A stretch of 64,000 nt of DNA from Pseudomonas sp. ATCC 13867 (GTDB lineage Bacteria > Pseudomonadota > Gammaproteobacteria > Pseudomonadales > Pseudomonadaceae): the NCBI RefSeq assembly GCF_000349845.1, contig NC_020829.1, forward strand, positions 2,921,001 to 2,985,000, in the 5' to 3' direction. Made by a program: the position numbers and the translations under genes. How positions within the stretch are numbered: the stretch's first letter is position 1; each line of letters opens with the position of its first letter. This document shows, piece by piece, positions 8,329 to 20,246 of this stretch. The notes beneath the pieces were generated by a model. It was not told the origin of the DNA. It did not search any database and worked only from the letters and a program-made list of their open reading frames with translations.

Positions 8329-9540
8329 CTATTCGTGGCGCGGCGCAGCGGACATGCGCCAGATGAGCAGCGCCACGGAGATATTCAGGCGGAACTGCGC
8401 GTCGTCCAGGGACTGGCCGCTCAGGGCCTCGATCCGCGCGATCCGCTGGTTCAGGGTATTGCGGTGGATGCCCAGGCGCTGTGCCGCCCTGAGCGCGTTG
8501 CCGCCTTCCTGGACGAGCGCGTCGAGCGTCTCGATCAGCAACTGCGGCTGCTTGCGGCCCGCGTCATGCAGCGGGCCGAGGGTGTCCTTCATGAACTGCT
8601 CGACCACCGCGCGATCGGGAATCGCCCGCAGCAGGCGCAGCACACCCAGCTCACGGTAGTCGCAGAAGCCGCCGGGCGCCTGCATGCCTTCGGCGACATC
8701 CAGCGCCTGGCGTGCCTCGAGCAGCGCGCGGGGAAACTCGGCGCAGGATTCGGCGCGGGCGGAAAGTCCGAGGTAGGCACGCAGCGGCGCCAGTTCCTGT
8801 TGCAGCGCGGCGGCCAGGGCGTGCAGTTCGGCACGCTCGACCTCCGTCAGCAGGAGGACGAACAGGTCACCCTGGATCACCACCGGCAGGCGCTCGGGGC
8901 GCTCCTGCTGCCAGTTCTCCAGGTGGTCGAGCAGACGCTGGCGGGTCTGCTGCAAGGCGCGCTCGGCCTCTTCGGGCTCGTGCCGCTGGAACAGCGTATC
9001 GACACCGGACAGCCGCAGCGCCACCAGGCGGCGCGGCGTTTCCAGCGGCAACTCCAGGTGCCGGGCGCGGCGGCGGACGATCTCCAGGCTCGGGAAATCG
9101 CCGCTGAGCAACTGGCCGAGGATGTCCCGGCGCGAGGTCTTCACCTGGGTCATCTGCACCAGCGCCGTGCCGATCAGGTGGGTGACGATGACCATCTTCA
9201 GCGCGTAGGGCTGCTCGATCAGCGGCAGGCCTTCCACTTCGGCCAGATGAACCACGGACGGCGGGATGCGCTGGATGAACTCGTCGCCCGTGAGGATGAC
9301 GATGCCGGCGATGCCGCTGGCGACGCCTTCGCGCACCAGCTGCAGCAGGTTGGCTTCGTCACGGCTGTGGTTGATGCCGGTGACGAACACCAGCTCGCCG
9401 CCCATCACCCACTCGGCGATGCCGACGTTCTCCGCCACGTAGGACCAGCGTACGCTGCGATGCAGATTGCGCGCGCCGGCCCGCAGCGCGAGGCTTTCCA
9501 GCCCCGGCAGGCGGAGGATTTCCTCGACGCTCAGGCTCAA
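8329..9540 (-). CDS. PucR-family transcriptional regulator of the cod operon
   Basis: 403 residues with an N-terminal PucR ligand-sensing domain (MSLSVEEILRLPGLESL, then GGELVFVTGINH), a central GGDEF-like region and a C-terminal helix-turn-helix (LRAAQRLGIHRNTLNQRIARIE). PucR regulators control purine and related nitrogen-compound use. The chosen start is TTG 9540, which overlaps the codB stop as TTGA. It places the conserved SVEEIL at the very N-terminus; the next upstream ATG (9639) would add 33 Arg-rich residues unlike the family. Lying between codB and codA, it probably senses cytosine or a related base. The non-ATG start suggests low, translationally coupled expression. Confidence 0.85.
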   Translation of the reverse strand: MSLSVEEILRLPGLESLALRAGARNLHRSVRWSYVAENVGIAEWVMGGELVFVTGINHSRDEANLLQLVREGVASGIAGIVILTGDEFIQRIPPSVVHLAEVEGLPLIEQPYALKMVIVTHLIGTALVQMTQVKTSRRDILGQLLSGDFPSLEIVRRRARHLELPLETPRRLVALRLSGVDTLFQRHEPEEAERALQQTRQRLLDHLENWQQERPERLPVVIQGDLFVLLLTEVERAELHALAAALQQELAPLRAYLGLSARAESCAEFPRALLEARQALDVAEGMQAPGGFCDYRELGVLRLLRAIPDRAVVEQFMKDTLGPLHDAGRKQPQLLIETLDALVQEGGNALRAAQRLGIHRNTLNQRIARIEALSGQSLDDAQFRLNISVALLIWRMSAAPRHE

Positions 9541-10811
9541 GCGCGCGGCTCGGCCACCGGCGCGCGGGCGCGGGTGACTTCGGTGAGCACGACGTAGCAG
9601 AAGGCCGAGGCGGCAATGCCCACCAGCGGCGCGATCCACGGCGAGGCGTAGGCGAGACCCGCGCCGACCGCGTAGGACGCAAGGCCCGTAACGTTGAACG
9701 CCGGGATATGCGTGCCCACCAGCGCCGGGTATTCACCGCGGTTGCGGTACCAGTAGTCGGCCATGATCACGCCACCCAGCGGCGGGATGATCGAGCCCAG
9801 CAGCACCAGGAACGGGATCAGCCATTCGTACATGCCGCCGATGGCGAGGACGATGCCGATGCCGGCGGCCAGCAGGGTCATGCTGCGGCGGCGCTCGCTG
9901 CGCACCAGGTGGCAGGCGGCGGCGGAGACGTTGTAGATGGTCGGGCCCTGGATGGTCCACAGGTTCAGGCAGAGCATGATCACCGCGGCAAAGGACAGGC
10001 CCTGCAGCACCATCACTTCGACGATGTCGGCGTTCTGGTAGACGATGGCGCACCAGGCGCCGGCGACGATCATCAGGCCGTTGCCGATGAGGAAGGCGAC
10101 CACGCTGGCGATCACCGCGATGCGCCCGCTGCGCGCCATGCGCGTCCAGTTGGTGGCCTGGGTCGCGCCGCTGGCGAAGGTGCCGAAGACCATGGTCACG
10201 GCGGCGGAGAAGGTCAGCGTCTGGCTCGGCTCCTTCGCCAGCAGGCCGCTCCAGCCGCCGGCGTGGTTGGTGGCGATGACCATCGATGCCACCAGCAGGA
10301 TGAACATCAGCGGCACGGACACGCGGGACATGATGTCCAGGCCCTTGAAGCCGATGATCGCGGTGATCGAGAAGAGCAGGCCGAACACCACCATCAGCGG
10401 GATGTTCAGCCACGCCGGCAGCGACAGCATCTTCACCAGCACGATGGCCACGGTGGCAGTGCCCCAGGCGTACCAGCCCAGTTCGGCGAAACCGAGGAGG
10501 AAGTCGGACAGCTTGCTGCCGCGCTCGCCGAAGCAGAAGCGGCCCATCAGCACGGTGTTCAGGCCGCTGCGCGAGGCGATCAGGCCCAGGGCGGCGGCGT
10601 AGATGGCGAGCAGCACGTTGCCGATGAAGGCGACCCAGAGCATGTCGACGAAATCGAAGGCCATGCCGATCTTGCCGCCGGCGAACATGGTGCCGGTGAA
10701 GAAGGTGAAGCTGAACAGGACCATGGCGATGGGCAGCAGGCCTTTGCGCCCTTCCCTGGGCGTCGCGCTCAGGGGGAATTCACTGGGGGAACTCATCTCG
10801 GCTTTTTTCAT
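9537..10811 (-). CDS. codB: Cytosine permease (NCS1 family)
   Basis: 424-residue integral membrane protein with about 12 hydrophobic helices, of the NCS1 nucleobase:cation symporter family. CodB-like segments include FTGTMFAGGKIGMAF, GFAELGWYAWGTATVAIV and GVIMADYWYRNRG. It imports cytosine for codA. I chose ATG 10811 (MKKAEMSSPSEF); a GTG at 10850 would add 13 residues. It is the first gene of the codB-pucR-codA operon, with a 4-base stop/start overlap with pucR. A 21-bp palindrome 102 bp upstream is a candidate operator. Confidence 0.9.
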   Translation of the reverse strand: MKKAEMSSPSEFPLSATPREGRKGLLPIAMVLFSFTFFTGTMFAGGKIGMAFDFVDMLWVAFIGNVLLAIYAAALGLIASRSGLNTVLMGRFCFGERGSKLSDFLLGFAELGWYAWGTATVAIVLVKMLSLPAWLNIPLMVVFGLLFSITAIIGFKGLDIMSRVSVPLMFILLVASMVIATNHAGGWSGLLAKEPSQTLTFSAAVTMVFGTFASGATQATNWTRMARSGRIAVIASVVAFLIGNGLMIVAGAWCAIVYQNADIVEVMVLQGLSFAAVIMLCLNLWTIQGPTIYNVSAAACHLVRSERRRSMTLLAAGIGIVLAIGGMYEWLIPFLVLLGSIIPPLGGVIMADYWYRNRGEYPALVGTHIPAFNVTGLASYAVGAGLAYASPWIAPLVGIAASAFCYVVLTEVTRARAPVAEPRA

Positions 10812-10912
10812 CGGAGCATTCCGCGAGGATTGGTTGAGGACTCCCGGCACAACGCAAATAGCGGGCCGGAAAAGCCAATCAGGAACGACGCGGAAATTTT
10901 GAGCATGTCGAA

Positions 10913-10933
10913 CATTGTGAACTGTTCACAATG
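10913..10933. promoter_or_regulatory. Palindromic operator candidate upstream of codB
   Basis: CATTGTGAAC and GTTCACAATG form a perfect inverted repeat around a single central T. It lies in the AT-richer leader between codB and the DUF2790 gene, in a good position for a regulator of codB-pucR-codA. Assignment to the operon's PucR protein is inference. Confidence 0.55.
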
Positions 10934-11109
10934 CACACTTCCGGTGGGTGTAACGGCGTTTCAAGATAGCTCAAATGTGCATTGTGCGGATTTTCGGGGC
11001 ACGATGCAGCTTTTTCGCACCAAAACCTGACGAAACCCTGACTTGAGTTCCTACCGCTCAGCGGGAATCGCCGGACCGTTGCACCCTCTGCCGAACGTCT
11101 GGAGCAGGC

Positions 11110-11352
11110 TCAGACGTCGCTGCAGCGCGTGGTCTGGCGCAAATAGCGTACGGCACGAACCTGCCCGTGGGAGTCCAGGTAGGTCATGGTTGCCAGGCTG
11201 ACTTCGCAGCGCTCGTTGGGCTGCTCGATGCGCAGTACCTTGGCCACGTCCAGCGGCATGCCGTACCGATAGACCGGCGCCTCTTCGGCGAAAGCGGTGA
11301 GCGAAAGCAGTGCGGCGGGAACGGCGAACAGAAGAGCAAGCGTGGATTTCAT
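11110..11352 (-). CDS. Small secreted DUF2790-family protein
   Basis: 80 residues. I took ATG 11352 (MKSTLALLFAVPAALL) as start because it begins a typical Sec signal peptide cleaved near AFAEEAP; an upstream in-frame ATG at 11373 is less likely. The mature part has the Pseudomonas DUF2790 features: YRYGMPLDV followed by a VLRIEQP segment, a Cys in RCEVSLATMTYLDSHG, and RYLRQTTRC at the end. Function is unknown; it is predicted periplasmic. Stands alone between codB and the GlxA-type regulator. A second family member is encoded at 58455-58697. Confidence 0.8.
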   Translation of the reverse strand: MKSTLALLFAVPAALLSLTAFAEEAPVYRYGMPLDVAKVLRIEQPNERCEVSLATMTYLDSHGQVRAVRYLRQTTRCSDV

Positions 11353-11613
11353 GGCAGGAACCTCGGGGATCACACGGGTCGCGTTGATCGTGGCCCACAG
11401 CCATTGAATCTAGACCAGCCGCCGCCAAGGACACAGAGCGACTTCGGCAATGAATTTATTCAGACCGCGCAATAATGGCGCCTTGCGATAGCGTGGCGCG
11501 GCACGACTGTGACGTTCGTTGTCGGCTGATTGGCAGAATTCACACTCTCGTTGAATTTGCAGCCAGGGCGATCCCCCGCAAGAATGAGTGCCATCGATCG
11601 GATCGGAGGCACC

Positions 11614-12576
11614 ATGAAGCGCGTAGCCATGCTGCTGTTTCCCGGCGTGCAGGCGCTGGACGTTTCCGGGCCGCTGGACGTGTTCGCCGAGGCCAACGCC
11701 TTCGTCGCGCCTGGCCAGGGCTACCAGGTGATAACCCTGGCCGCGCCGCCCCTGCCCTTGCGTGCCTCCAACGGCCAGTTGCTGGGCGCCGACCTCAGCC
11801 TCGCCCAGGGCCTGGCCGCCGCCGACATCCTCCTGGTGCCCGGCGGGCCGGCGCTGCCCGACGAAACGCCCGGCGCCGAACTGCTCGACTGGCTACGCGC
11901 GGCCTGCGCCCAGGTGCCGCGCTACGGTTCGATCTGTACCGGGGCCTTTCTCCTCGGCCACGCGGGGCTGCTGGATGGCAAGCGCGTGACCACCCACTGG
12001 AACGATGCGCGACGGCTGGCGGAGCTGTTCCCGCAAGCACGGGTGGAGCCGGACCGCATCCACGTGCGCGACGGCGCGCTGGTGACCTCGGCGGGCGTCA
12101 CCGCCGGCATCGATCTGGCCCTGGCGCTGGTGGCGGAAGATCACGGCGCGGCGGTGGCGCTGTCGGTCGCCAAGCGCCTGCTGGTGGTGGCGCAGCGGCA
12201 AGGCGGGCAGTCGCAGTTCAGTCCTTTCCTCCGGGCTCCCGTGGACGAGCGCTCGCCGGTGGCGCGCATCCAGCGCCATGTGCAGGAACATCTCGACCAG
12301 CCACTGGGCGTGCCGCAACTGGCCGCCAAAGTGACCATGAGCCCACGCAGCTTCGCCCGTACCTTCGTGCGCGAAGCCGGCGTGACACCGGCCGAGTTCG
12401 TCCAGCGCGCCCGCCTCGACGCCGCGCGCGGCTTGCTGGAGGGCAGCGACCTGGCATTGAAGGTGATCGCCTGGCGCTGTGGCTTCGGCAGCGCGGCGCG
12501 GATGCGACGGGTGTTCGTGCAGCGACTGGGTGTGACGCCAACGCAGTATCGCGAGCAGTTTCGCCGCGAAGGCTGA
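11614..12576 (+). CDS. GlxA-type AraC-family regulator (DJ-1/PfpI domain plus HTH)
   Basis: 320 residues. Start ATG 11614 follows GGAGG at 11605-11609. Residues 1 to about 175 form a class I glutamine amidotransferase-like DJ-1/PfpI domain with a Cys in YGSICTGAFLLG and a His in THWNDARRL. Residues 210-320 form an AraC/XylS double helix-turn-helix (QHLDQPLGVPQLAAKVTMS, AWRCGFGSAARMRRVF). Members of this group regulate, for example, carnitine, choline and arginine metabolism in Pseudomonas. No obvious target operon lies beside it, so its effector is not assigned here. Confidence 0.88.
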   Translation: MKRVAMLLFPGVQALDVSGPLDVFAEANAFVAPGQGYQVITLAAPPLPLRASNGQLLGADLSLAQGLAAADILLVPGGPALPDETPGAELLDWLRAACAQVPRYGSICTGAFLLGHAGLLDGKRVTTHWNDARRLAELFPQARVEPDRIHVRDGALVTSAGVTAGIDLALALVAEDHGAAVALSVAKRLLVVAQRQGGQSQFSPFLRAPVDERSPVARIQRHVQEHLDQPLGVPQLAAKVTMSPRSFARTFVREAGVTPAEFVQRARLDAARGLLEGSDLALKVIAWRCGFGSAARMRRVFVQRLGVTPTQYREQFRREG

Positions 12577-12889
12577 TCGGGTGCGCTTTTCGTAGGAGCG
12601 AGCTTGCTCGCGAACCCGCCGCCGAGCGTGGCGCCCACCCGATCGCGGATAAATCCGCTCCTGCAAGAACCGGCACCCATTTCGCGCGAGCGTACAAGCG
12701 GACGCTGTCCGCGATGACTTCCAACCACTGCGGACAGATCGGTTCGCGAGCAAGCTCGCTCCTACAATCCAGCCGGAGGGCCCCGGTTGGATTCGCGGAC
12801 AAGGTCCGCTCCCACAGGTAGATGCGGGTGCGCTCCCGTACAAGCGGACCTTGTGCGCTAAATCTGCGCCCCCGCGCCAGAGCTTCCGG
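12577..12889. repeat. REP cluster between glxA-type gene and bkdR (no gene)
   Basis: 313 bases without a credible gene. The stretch holds two REP elements in opposite orientation (12592-12617 and 12742-12766, core GCGAGCAAGCTCGC or its complement). Degenerate palindromes of a second type with a GCGGAC/GTCCGC core lie at about 12704-12717 and 12793-12815, and another at 12845. Convergent gene ends flank it. Confidence 0.8.
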
Positions 12890-13351
12890 CTAGATCGGTG
12901 GCGCCGAGCGCAGCATCACCGACTTCAACGCGAACGCCGACTTGATCCCCGCCACACCGGGAATCTGCGTCAGCGTGTTGGTCAGGAACAGCTGGTACGC
13001 CGACAGGTCCTTCACCACCACCCGCAGCATGTAGTCGGCATCGCCGGTCATCTGGAAGCAGCTCATCACCTGCGGCGCCTGGACGATGCGTTCCTCGAAC
13101 CGCGCGAGGTAGTCGCCGGTCTGTTTTTCCAGGGACACCGAGACGAACACGCTCATGCCGCCGGACAGGCGCTCCTCGTCGAGGCGCGCAAAGTAACCCT
13201 GGATGTACTGCTCTTCCTCCAGGCGGCGCACCCGGCGCAAGGTCGGGGTCAGCGACAGGCCGATGTTCTGCGCGAGATCGCGCCAGGAGAGCCGGCCATC
13301 GTCGGCCAGGGCGCGGAGGATTTTCAGGTCGGTGCGGTCCAGGTCAGCCAT
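12890..13351 (-). CDS. bkdR: Lrp/AsnC-type regulator of the bkd operon
   Basis: 153 residues with an N-terminal helix-turn-helix (LDRTDLKILRALADDGRLSW) and a C-terminal RAM/AsnC effector domain (FQMTGDADYMLRVVVKDL). It is divergently transcribed from bkdA1 with a 273-bp intergenic region, the arrangement known in P. putida and P. aeruginosa. There BkdR activates the branched-chain keto acid dehydrogenase operon in response to branched-chain amino acids. Family is certain; the name rests on synteny. Confidence 0.9.
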   Translation of the reverse strand: MADLDRTDLKILRALADDGRLSWRDLAQNIGLSLTPTLRRVRRLEEEQYIQGYFARLDEERLSGGMSVFVSVSLEKQTGDYLARFEERIVQAPQVMSCFQMTGDADYMLRVVVKDLSAYQLFLTNTLTQIPGVAGIKSAFALKSVMLRSAPPI

Positions 13352-15906
<2,555 letters not shown>

Positions 15907-17190
15907 ATGGGCACTCACGTCATCAAGATGCCGGACATCGGCGAAGGTATCGCCGAAGTCGAGCTGGTGGAGTGGCATGTCCAGGTCGGCGATGAGGTCC
16001 AGGAAGACCAACTGCTGGCCGAGGTCATGACCGACAAGGCCACCGTGGAAATCCCCTCGCCGGTGGCCGGGAAGATCCTCGCCCTGGGCGGCGTGCCGGG
16101 CCAGGTGATGGCCGTGGGCGGCGAGCTGATCCGCCTGGAAGTGGAAGGCCACGGCAACCACCGTGAAGCCGCTCAGCCCAAGGCGGAGGTCGAAGCACCC
16201 GTCAAGGCGGAAGCCAAACCGGCTCCTGTCGCCGAGGCACCCAAGCTGGCACCGCGCGTCGACAGCAAGCCGGTCGCCCCGGCCGCGCGCCCTGCTCCGT
16301 CGCCGGCACCGCGCCGCGCACCGGGCGAAAAGCCGCTGGCCTCGCCGGCGGTGCGCCAGCGTGCCCGCGACCTGGGCGTGGAATTGCAGTTCGTCCAGGG
16401 CAGCGGCCCGGCCGGACGCATCCTGCGCGAAGACCTGGAGCACTACCTGGAGCATGGCGGCGCGACCATCGCCTCCGGCTACGCCGCGCGCCACGACGAG
16501 CACCAGATCCCGGTGATCGGCCTGCGCCGCAAGATCGCGCAGAAGATGGCCGAAGCCAAGCGGCGCATCCCGCACTTCAGCTACGTCGAGGAAATCGACG
16601 TCACTGACCTGGAAGCCCTGCGCGTCCACCTCAACGCCAGGCACAGCGCGGCGCGCGGCAAGCTGACCCTGCTGCCCTTCATCGCCCGCGCCCTGGTCGT
16701 CGCCCTGCGCGACTTCCCGCAGCTCAACGCGCGCTATGACGACGAAGCCGACGTGATCACCCGCTACGGTGCGGTACACCTGGGCGTCGCCACCCAGAGC
16801 GACAACGGCCTGATGGTGCCGGTGCTGCGCAACGCCGAGTCCCGCGACCTGTGGGGCAACGCCGCGGAAGTGGCGCGCCTGGCCGAGGCCGCGCGCCACG
16901 GCAAGGCCAGCCGCGAGGAACTGTCCGGCTCGACCATCACCCTGAGCAGCCTCGGCGCCCTGGGCGGCATCGTCAGCACACCGGTGATCAACCTGCCGGA
17001 AGTCGCCATCGTCGGCGTCAACCGCATGGTCGAGCGGCCGATGGTGGTCAACGGGCAGATCGTGGTGCGCAAGATGATGAACCTGTCTTCGTCCTTCGAT
17101 CACCGGGTGGTCGACGGCATGGACGCGGCGGCCTTCATCCAGGCCGTGCGCGCCCTGCTCGAACATCCCGCCACCCTGTTCATCGATTGA
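15907..17190 (+). CDS. bkdB: Branched-chain 2-oxoacid dehydrogenase E2 (dihydrolipoamide acyltransferase)
   Basis: 427 residues. One N-terminal lipoyl domain with the modified Lys in MTDKATVE (K44); an Ala/Pro/Lys-rich linker (about 85-145); a peripheral subunit-binding domain ([19 protein letters not shown]); and the catalytic acyltransferase core ending in the HxxxDG motif as HRVVDG (H399, D403). It forms the structural core of the complex and transfers the branched acyl group to CoA. Immediately follows bkdA2. Confidence 0.96.
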   Translation: MGTHVIKMPDIGEGIAEVELVEWHVQVGDEVQEDQLLAEVMTDKATVEIPSPVAGKILALGGVPGQVMAVGGELIRLEVEGHGNHREAAQPKAEVEAPVKAEAKPAPVAEAPKLAPRVDSKPVAPAARPAPSPAPRRAPGEKPLASPAVRQRARDLGVELQFVQGSGPAGRILREDLEHYLEHGGATIASGYAARHDEHQIPVIGLRRKIAQKMAEAKRRIPHFSYVEEIDVTDLEALRVHLNARHSAARGKLTLLPFIARALVVALRDFPQLNARYDDEADVITRYGAVHLGVATQSDNGLMVPVLRNAESRDLWGNAAEVARLAEAARHGKASREELSGSTITLSSLGALGGIVSTPVINLPEVAIVGVNRMVERPMVVNGQIVVRKMMNLSSSFDHRVVDGMDAAAFIQAVRALLEHPATLFID

Positions 17191-17206
17191 TAGCCGGAGC
17201 ACAGAC

Positions 17207-18613
17207 GTGAAACAGAACCAGACTCTGGAAACCACCCTGCTGGTGATCGGCGGCGGTCCCGGCGGCTACATCGCGGCGATCCGCGCCGGCCAGCTGGGCG
17301 TGCGCACCGTCCTGGTGGAAGGCGCCGCCCTGGGCGGCACCTGCCTGAACATCGGCTGCATCCCCTCCAAGGCGCTGATCCACGCCGCCGAGGAATACCT
17401 CAAGGCCCGCGAGTTCACCGGCAAGTCTCCGCTGGGCATCAGCGTGCAGGCGCCGGGCATCGACATCCAGCGCACCGTGGAATGGAAGGACGGCATCGTC
17501 GACCGCCTGACCACCGGCGTCGCCGCGCTGCTGAAGAAGCACGGCGTCACCGTGGTGAACGGCTGGGCGAAAGTGGTCGACGGCAAGACCGTGGACGTCG
17601 ATCTCGCCGACGGCGGCACGCAGCACATCCATACCGAGCACCTGCTGCTGGCGGCGGGCTCGAAGTCCGTGGAGCTGCCGTTCCTGCCACTCGGCGGCAA
17701 TGTGATCTCCTCCACCGAGGCCCTGGCGCCCAAGGCGCTGCCCAGGCGCCTGGCGGTGGTCGGCGGCGGCTACATCGGCCTGGAACTGGGCACCGCCTAC
17801 CGCAAGCTGGGCGTCGAGGTCACGGTGGTGGAAGCGCAGCCGCGCATCCTGCCCACCTATGACGAGGAGCTGACCAAGCCGGTGACCAACGCCCTGCGCA
17901 AGCTGGGCATCGAGCTGTACCTGGGCCACAGCGTCATGGGCCTGGAGCCCGATGGCAAAGGTTTGCGCGTGCAGGACGCTACGGGCTCGCAACGGGTGAT
18001 CGAGACCGACCAGGTACTGGTCGCCGTCGGCCGCCACCCCAATGCCACGGGCTGGAACCTGGAAAGCCTGTGCCTGGACATGAACGGCCGCGCCGTGAAG
18101 ATCGACGAGCAATGCCGCACCTCCATGCGCAATGTCTGGGCCATCGGCGACATCGCCGGCGAACCCATGCTGGCCCACCGCGCGATGGCCCAGGGCGAGA
18201 TGGTCGCCGAGATCATCGCCGGCAAGCGCCGCGCCTTTACCCCCACGGCGATCCCGGCGGTGTGTTTCACCGATCCCGAGGTGGTGGTGGTCGGCCTCTC
18301 GCCGGAGCAGGCGAAAGCCGCCGGCCATGAGGTACTGACGGCGAACTTCCCGTTCGCCGCCAACGGCCGCGCCATGACCCTGGAGTCCAGCGACGGCTTC
18401 GTCCGCGTCGTGGCGCGCAAGGACAACCACCTGATCCTCGGCTGGCAGGCCGTGGGCAAGGCGGTCTCGGAGCTGTCCACGGCCTTCGTGCAGTCGCTGG
18501 AAATGGGCGCCTGCCTGGAAGACATCGCCGGCACCATCCACGCCCATCCGACCCTCGGCGAAGCGGTTCAGGAAGCGGCGCTGCGGGCGCTGGGCCACGC
18601 GCTGCACATCTGA
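17207..18613 (+). CDS. lpdV: Lipoamide dehydrogenase E3 of the branched-chain complex
   Basis: 468-residue FAD/NAD flavoprotein that reoxidises dihydrolipoamide. The N-terminal GGGPGG FAD motif and the redox-active disulfide in [13 protein letters not shown] (C46, C51) are present. The C-terminal dimer interface carries the active-site His/Glu pair in HPTLGE (about H447, E452). It is the last gene of bkdA1-A2-B-lpdV, 16 bp after bkdB, followed by a strong terminator. Named by position; other Lpd paralogues serve pyruvate and 2-oxoglutarate complexes. Confidence 0.95.
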   Translation: MKQNQTLETTLLVIGGGPGGYIAAIRAGQLGVRTVLVEGAALGGTCLNIGCIPSKALIHAAEEYLKAREFTGKSPLGISVQAPGIDIQRTVEWKDGIVDRLTTGVAALLKKHGVTVVNGWAKVVDGKTVDVDLADGGTQHIHTEHLLLAAGSKSVELPFLPLGGNVISSTEALAPKALPRRLAVVGGGYIGLELGTAYRKLGVEVTVVEAQPRILPTYDEELTKPVTNALRKLGIELYLGHSVMGLEPDGKGLRVQDATGSQRVIETDQVLVAVGRHPNATGWNLESLCLDMNGRAVKIDEQCRTSMRNVWAIGDIAGEPMLAHRAMAQGEMVAEIIAGKRRAFTPTAIPAVCFTDPEVVVVGLSPEQAKAAGHEVLTANFPFAANGRAMTLESSDGFVRVVARKDNHLILGWQAVGKAVSELSTAFVQSLEMGACLEDIAGTIHAHPTLGEAVQEAALRALGHALHI

Positions 18614-18633
18614 TCCCGCCTCACCTCCCCTCT

Positions 18634-18660
18634 GACCCGCCAATTGGCGGGTCTTTTTTT
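18634..18660 (+). terminator. Rho-independent terminator of the bkd operon
   Basis: Perfect stem GACCCGCCAA/TTGGCGGGTC (18634-18653), followed by seven T residues, 20 bp after the lpdV stop. Confidence 0.92.
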
Positions 18661-18665
18661 GCACA

Positions 18666-19085
18666 TCACTTCTTCAGCGGCGTCAGCACCGGTGCGTCTT
18701 CGTCCAGCAGCATCCACACCAGCAGCTTGGCCGGTTGCTGAGTGCTGGCGTTGCGCGACACCAGGTGAGGTGTATTGGGTGCTTCGTACCAGGATTGTCC
18801 GGCGTGGTAGGTCACCGGCTCCTGCCCTTCGAGCTGCGAGACCACCGCGCCTTCGAGCACATAGGCGAACACCGAGCCGCTGTGCACGTGGGCGCCGGAC
18901 GCCTGCCCCGGCGCATAGGCGACGGTGATCATCAGGCCTTTCTTGCCGGGGGCGTCGGGCAGTTTCTGCTCCTGCTGCACGGCGATCCGTTCGCGGTTGC
19001 CCGCTTCGTCATGAGCGAAGGTCGGCAGGCTCAGGGCCAGTCCCAGACCGGCGAGCAGGAGTTTCAGGGCGTTGGATACGGGCAT
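18666..19085 (-). CDS. Secreted small cupin-domain protein
   Basis: 139 residues. N-terminal signal peptide (ALKLLLAGLGLALSLPTFAH), then a single beta-barrel cupin with motif 1 around ASGAHVHSGSVFAYVLEG and motif 2 around SWYEAPNTPHLVSRNAS, including likely metal-binding His residues. Predicted periplasmic. Cupins of this type are often called metal-dependent sugar- or quercetin-dioxygenase-like proteins without known function; no neighbour suggests a substrate. Converges on lpdV, separated only by the bkd terminator. Confidence 0.8.
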   Translation of the reverse strand: MPVSNALKLLLAGLGLALSLPTFAHDEAGNRERIAVQQEQKLPDAPGKKGLMITVAYAPGQASGAHVHSGSVFAYVLEGAVVSQLEGQEPVTYHAGQSWYEAPNTPHLVSRNASTQQPAKLLVWMLLDEDAPVLTPLKK

Positions 19086-19201
19086 GGTGGCTACCTTGGG
19101 CAGTGGGAACGTGGGTCCACGCTACGCCCGGAGGCGATGAGGGCCAACAGCCAATTCGGCGGAAGATCGGGGGGCCATTGCGTGGTTTTGTGTGCGCCGG
19201 G

Positions 19202-19278
19202 GTTCGCGAGCAAGCTCGCTCCTACAAAGAGAAAGAGCGGTCCGGTGTTACCTGTAGGAGCGAGCTTGCTCGCGAACC
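19202..19278. repeat. REP pair in inverted orientation (REPIN-like)
   Basis: Two REP palindromes, 19202-19226 (core GCGAGCAAGCTCGC) and its inverse at 19254-19278, separated by about 27 bp. It is the typical doublet mobilised by RAYT transposases in Pseudomonas. Lies between the cupin gene and the Dyp peroxidase gene end. Confidence 0.85.
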
Positions 19279-19316
19279 CGAACGGCACGCCCACGAACCA
19301 ACACACCAGCACCACG

Positions 19317-19342
19317 AAAAAGCCCCGCTCAATGGCGGGGCT
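19317..19342 (-). terminator. Terminator of the Dyp-type peroxidase gene
   Basis: Stem AGCCCCGC/GCGGGGCT with loop TCAATG (19321-19342). On the minus strand it is followed by a run of T (AAAAA at 19317-19321 on the plus strand), about 20 bp after the peroxidase stop. Confidence 0.88.
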
Positions 19343-19361
19343 TTCGGCATGCAACGCCGGC

Positions 19362-20246
19362 TCAGCCCAGCAGCACGCTCATATCCAGCAACCCATCCTT
19401 GCGCGGCGGGCACCAGTAGTAGCCACCGGTCAACGGCCGGCTGAAGCGGTACAGGGCGTCGGTGATACCGTCTTCCAGACCACTCATGCGGCGCAGTTGC
19501 ACCTCGAAGGCATCGAGGGTGCAACCGAAGGCGAGGAACATCAGACCGGCATCCTCATCGTGGCTCCAGGGCATGGAGCGGCGCACGATGAAGGCCTCGG
19601 GATCGAAGCTTTCCTGGGCGGTGCGCTTGACGTGGGCGGACTCCGGCGCGTCGTCCAGTTCCTCGTTGTCGCTCAGGCGACGCCCCATGATGTCGTCGCG
19701 CTCGGCCTGCGGCAGCGCGGCGAAGTCCTGCAACTGGTGGCGCCACTGCTGGATGGCGGCGAAGCTGCCGCCGGCCAGGCCGGCCACGCCGTTGTCGACG
19801 ATGGCGGCGGCGATGGCGGCGGCGTCCCGCGGATTCTCGGTGCCGTCCTCGTAGCCGGTCAGGTCATGGCCGTCGCCGTGGCGGAAGGCTTCGGTCAGCG
19901 AGGCCAGCTCCAGTGCCGGCGCCAACAGCGCCTGCAACTGCTGGGTGCGCAGCAGCAGATCGCCGCGCGCCTCGCCACGCAGCCAGACCCACAGCGCGTG
20001 CGGGGTGGACGGGTTGTCCACGCCCACGCCGGCGATGGCCGGGAACTCGCGCAGCCCCTCGATGCCACGGCCCAGCGCGCGCACCAGCGACTCGCCGAAG
20101 CCGACGACCGCCGCCTGGCCATCGGCGAACCGCGCCAGGCGATCCAGGGCGGCCGGCAGTTCCTGCAGCGACGTCAGGTCGAAGAACAGGTGACGGGCGT
20201 GGGCGGGAACCGGGGTGGCGAGAATGCCGGGCTGGTAGAGGCTCAT
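19362..20246 (-). CDS. Dyp-type heme peroxidase (YfeX-like)
   Basis: 294 residues starting at ATG 20246 (MSLYQPGILATPVPAHARH). It carries the distal DyP motif in GYEDGTENPRD and a heme-ligand His region with the following RRSMPWSHDEDAGLMFLAF. Length and the N-terminal ARHLFF start fit the cytoplasmic YfeX-like branch, with no signal peptide visible. Such enzymes use hydrogen peroxide to oxidise dyes and porphyrinogens; the physiological substrate is open. No encapsulin gene is adjacent. Monocistronic, with its own terminator. Confidence 0.9.
   Translation of the reverse strand: MSLYQPGILATPVPAHARHLFFDLTSLQELPAALDRLARFADGQAAVVGFGESLVRALGRGIEGLREFPAIAGVGVDNPSTPHALWVWLRGEARGDLLLRTQQLQALLAPALELASLTEAFRHGDGHDLTGYEDGTENPRDAAAIAAAIVDNGVAGLAGGSFAAIQQWRHQLQDFAALPQAERDDIMGRRLSDNEELDDAPESAHVKRTAQESFDPEAFIVRRSMPWSHDEDAGLMFLAFGCTLDAFEVQLRRMSGLEDGITDALYRFSRPLTGGYYWCPPRKDGLLDMSVLLG

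Noticed and set aside
12577..12889. Coding capacity in the gap before bkdR
   Set aside because: Open frames there translate REP sequence (GASLLANR-type peptides) in several frames; not genes.
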